This document shows, in pieces, positions 60,618 through 64,000 of a DNA stretch of 64,000 nucleotides. Position numbers and translations under genes: made by a program. This DNA is from Emydura subglobosa (Eukaryota; Chordata; Testudines; Chelidae). Location of the stretch: positions 3,600,033 through 3,664,032 of the forward strand of contig ML679973.1 of NCBI GenBank assembly GCA_007922225.1, in the 5' to 3' direction. Position 1 is the first letter of the stretch. Every line of letters begins with the position of its first letter. Under the pieces are notes generated by a model. That model was not told where the DNA came from, searched no databases, and was given only the letters and a program-made list of their open reading frames with translations.

Positions 60618-60943
60618 GGCCTTGTCTACATTAGCACTTATGCCAACAAAATGTTTGTCACTCAGGGGTGTGGAAAAACACACCCCTGAGCAACATAAGT
60701 TTGGCCAGAATAAGCACTTGTATGGACAGTGCTATGTCAATGGGAGATGCTCTCCCAGCCAGCACAGCTACTGCTGCTTATTTAGGTGGTTTTATTATGT
60801 CAGCAGGAGAGCTCTCTCCTGTTGACATAATACGGCTACACAAGCGCTTATGCTGGCAAAACTTACGTCACTCGAGGGGTATTTTTTTTCACATCCCTGC
60901 TGACAAACGTTTTGCCACCATAAATGCTAGTGTAGACAAGGCC
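60618..60943. mobile_element. MITE with GGCCTTGTCTACA ends
   Basis: GGCCTTGTCTACATTAGCA at the left pairs with the right end, read inward as GGCCTTGTCTACACTAGCA. The element is 326 bp. Inside, CAGGAGAGCTCTCTCCTG (60815-60832) is a near-perfect palindrome and AGGGGTGTG...CACACCCCT (60666-60688) forms a small hairpin. It is non-coding. Two frames across it (60622-60825, 60668-60952) are chance. The superfamily is not settled because no clean target duplication is visible. Confidence 0.7.
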
Positions 60944-61424
60944 AAAGCCTAACTTACTTAAAAGCCCACTCTGGATGTGGAGATCAAAGCCTCCACTTAT
61001 GATTGGCTGCTGATTGAGTGAAATAGATCCTGCAAGTTAGGTCTGGACTAGACACTAGGATGGAATTTGGAAATTCTCTACTTTCCTTTTGTAACTAGCC
61101 TATAGGACAGGTTCCAGGAGTAGCTGCATGCTTTCTTTGCTGACAGTCCCAGAAAAGTATTCTCTTCTGTTTAATAGACGTGGATGACTGCTTATTGAGA
61201 ATCCACCAATGGCTGGAGACTAGAAAAGTGCTGGTTGGAACCTGGAATTCCCATTCCATCGACAATTCTGAAATTATTTAAAAAGTCATGCTGAATGGGA
61301 ATAAAAAAATCCACATTTTGAAATTTTTCATGAACTGAAATTCCAATATTTTGTTTAGGAAAAATCTAAACAACATTTTGTTTTGTTTTGATAAGGCTGA
61401 AACATTTCATTTTGACTTTATTGA

Positions 61425-61505
61425 CTAGACTTATAATTATAATTTATTGACTAGAATTATACTAGAATTGACTAGAATTATAATTAACTATAATTAATAT
61501 AGCTG
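61425..61505. repeat. AT-rich degenerate tandem repeat
   Basis: TTGACTAGAATTAT-like units recur about five times with variable spacing and TATAATTA fillers. It is low-complexity sequence with no function implied. Confidence 0.6.
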
Positions 61506-62439
61506 AAATATTTTGACTATTATATTATGTCATGTGATGAAGTTTGATTTAAATCAGCATTTTCTTCTGGGAAACTTCAGTTGGAAAAATTTTAACCAGC
61601 TTTAGTCAAGAGCATGATGCTTGCAAGCACCTATAGCACTGCTCAGATCTCATGGTACACAAGATTAGCAGATATCTGAAAGTGTTGGTGTACTGAATAG
61701 TTACAATGACTTTCTGCAGTGGAGCTGACTACACTGGAAATTATAGGTAAGTGATTATCAGACTGTTTCAGTTGAGAGAAACTCAAGAGAGTTTAGCTGT
61801 GTTTAGAGCTTTCTTTGAAACAATAAAATATCAAGTGTGAGGGGAGGTTATGCCTGGTCACACCCAAAATGAATTGCCTGGAGGGGTTAGTGTAATAATC
61901 TGTTAACTGAAAAATGATTTCATTCACTCCATGCATAACAGCTCACTAACTCTGCTAAACTCAGTGAGACCAGAGAAAATTAGTTTCAAATAATAGAATA
62001 ATAATTTAGGATTAATTTTTAAAGGTGACCTACAAATAGGGGAAAAGGGATTGTGCACTGTTTCTTTATGGCTAAAATTAGTTTTGTTTTTGCAGGGTTT
62101 TTTTCTGCTTGATTTTATTTTAGGAATATCAGGAATGTAAACCCTCGTCTTCCCAGCTTTTGCTGGAGATCTCATTAGACATCTCAGATATGAACTGGGA
62201 GCTTTCTCAGCCCTTAATTAAAAGGATGTGTGTTGAATCTTTGACCAAGACATCTTTTCTCCTAAGCATATCTCAGGCATATGAGCTAAATAGGCGTTAA
62301 TGAACAAAAATAATTTTATACCATCTGAAGATAAATTATTTCTTCTATCAATTAAAATAATGATTCGCTTGTGAATAATCTGATACTATAATACTGTCAA
62401 TTGTCCATAGAGTCTTTGTGATTGAATTTGTATCCCACG

Positions 62440-63110
62440 CAAGCCCTGAAGGAGTTAATGTCAGCCTGAGAGGTGAATTATAGTATCTAGTTGCACCTAG
62501 AGGGAGAGCCAGGCCTCACTGTTCATGAAGTTCAGTTGGGCAGGAGCAGGCTGATTAGTATAAAGCCAGGAAGTTGAGAGTAGAAGAGGGCTGTAGGGAG
62601 GGAATCTACTCTTTGAGTAGGAAACCTGAATGGGGAAGGGATAAGCCCTGGGATCCTAGCCCTGAAAGAAGGGTCCCCCAGAAAATTTATGGGGAAAAAG
62701 CTTGAGAAAGACTGTGTAGGAAGCCTTGGGAAACAGTAGCAAAGAGTGGAGCTATGAAGACCTTGGCTACTGGCTACAGGGTCCCTGGGCAGGAACTCAG
62801 TGTAGAGAGAGGGCCTGGGTTCCCCTACCAGCAGTCCTGGGAAAGTAGCATATGACCTGGAGCCTTGGAATGGAAGATGGTCTGTACAGCTTGTCCCGTT
62901 AGACTTCGTTACCCCGGAATGCGGTGAACTATATAGTGACCTGACTGGAGGGTCGAGTCATGAATAGGGAGCACCCTGAGTCATGAAGTGAGAGAGAGAG
63001 AGAGAGAGAGGAGTCATTGGGCAAGCAACCAGTGGCAGGGTGTGCTGGATAGGGTGAGAGCAAATTCCCAGACCAGCGGTGTACCTGTGGTGAGTGGGAT
63101 CTCCAACCTC
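62440..63110 (+). repeat. LTR-like or composite repeat with GA microsatellite
   Basis: A purine-rich stretch with AGGCTGATTAGTATAAAGCCAGGAAG (TATAAA-like at 62559) is followed by GGAGGGTCGAGTCATGAATA, a GA run at 62990-63011 and CAAATTCCCAGACCAGCGGT. Its style matches sauropsid LTR or satellite-like repeats and part of the insertion at 38832-39232 (GCTGATTAG motifs), but I could not define both ends. No coding is seen. Confidence 0.35.
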
Positions 63111-64000
63111 TTTTGCAGTCTTCCAGGAAAAACAAGATAGTAAAGATCTGAATTTAATCTAACGTAAAAACAAACAGAAAAAAAAAATTGTTTGAAAAAA
63201 GCTTGCAGGCTTCCTTTATATATAAGAAGTAACAAAGACCTAACTCCATGTCCCCACTTTGCATGTCATCTTTAAGGAATTCAACTTAGTGTACTATTTA
63301 CAAGTATCCAAATGAGAAAACACTGGGGTAGAACTGAAGCCAAAAAATATTTCTATCCATTCCTGTAACTAAGTCTAATAATTACATGGATTACTTATAT
63401 GTTGCATGGTAGATTTTAGAGCCTATTTCACGGACCTAAATGCACAGCTGCCTTATGTAGATTCAGCTTATAAAATATTGTCTCAGTTCATTGGTCCCAG
63501 TGGAGTCATAGCTATGATGCACTAGCAGAACAGCATGGAAAATCTGCATCATCATGCAGCTGATATAGAGTAGATGATTTCATAGAAGACTATACCTCTT
63601 TTATTCAGTGTAAGCTTACAGTATTCTGAAAAAATGGTCATTTGTACATGAAGCTGAAGTTTTCTTTCCTTAGACAAACAGCACGAGCCCCCTGTTGGAG
63701 ACACTTTCATGCCTGAAAAGTAGCATTATCGGTGGTGCCAGACTTTGACTTATTTTAATGCTAGTTTAACAGTCAGGAGAAAAATAATGGCTGTAATGTT
63801 TCAACAGGAGAATTGCAAGCATATTTTTAACAGCTTGATTCCCATGCAGCTCTATTCAAAGTGCCACAATTGTCACTTAGGGATAATCTACTGTACACAT
63901 TGTGTTAGAACATGTGTTAACAGGGTTAAACCCTCAGTAGAGACAAAGATTCTCATGTTAACATCACGTCTGGCTTAACCAGGCCCAGATGACTAGATAT

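Larger units (their letters stand above)
36300..64000. other. Gene-poor intergenic tract made largely of old transposons
   Basis: No cellular protein-coding gene is supported. In human the next gene beyond NDUFB4 is FSTL1, over 100 kb away, and I saw no FSTL1-like exon here. The transposons listed separately explain most longer frames. Stretches 36620-37440, 44000-44600, 45300-46480, 47560-48400, 50880-51950, 55620-57500, 57610-60600 and 60950-62440 show nothing I can name beyond short low-complexity or MITE-like pieces. Confidence 0.6.

Overview
This is vertebrate nuclear DNA. It carries split genes with GT-AG introns, one CpG island and a dense layer of decayed transposons. The repeats point to a sauropsid, most likely a turtle, with a crocodilian as the alternative: several CR1 LINE fragments, MIR-type SINEs, Harbinger (HARBI1/ALP1-like) remnants, many short palindromic hAT-like elements, and L2-like, Tx1-like and RTE-like LINE pieces. 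The species call is inference from repeat style and protein divergence.

Two protein-coding genes are clear. Positions 1057-25862 (+) hold coding exons 2-14 of HGD, homogentisate 1,2-dioxygenase. Every complete internal exon has the same length and phase as the human gene, and all metal and catalytic residues are kept. Exon 1, expected to encode about five residues, lies upstream of the window. Positions 35434-29201 (-) hold all three coding exons of NDUFB4, a complex I accessory subunit. Its first exon sits in a CpG island (about 34860-36050). The genes converge tail to tail with about 3 kb between their ends, as in human 3q13.33.

The stretch from about 36 to 64 kb has no confident cellular gene. 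It contains a long antisense CR1 with a roughly 400-bp insertion (37.4-39.7 kb), a nested hAT-like composite (39.8-40.1 kb), a Tx1-like LINE 3' end (40.8-41.5 kb) and a catalytically dead Harbinger transposase relic (42.2-43.7 kb). Further along are a CR1 (46.5-47.5 kb), a cluster of three unrelated DNA-transposon coding relics (48.4-50.9 kb), an L2-like LINE (52-52.7 kb) and two CR1 pieces (53.4-55.6 kb). Scattered MITEs and an LTR-like repeat with a GA microsatellite (62.4-63.1 kb) follow. The best relic is a Harbinger transposase at 49919-50859 that keeps its DDE residues and is broken by a single apparent one-base deletion. A plus-strand exon-like block beside the NDUFB4 promoter (36203-36299) might mark a divergent transcript.

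HGD acts in tyrosine breakdown in the cytosol and NDUFB4 in mitochondrial respiration. Apart from adjacency, nothing suggests that they work together. I found no operon, CRISPR array, tRNA or rRNA gene, and no convincing undescribed system.
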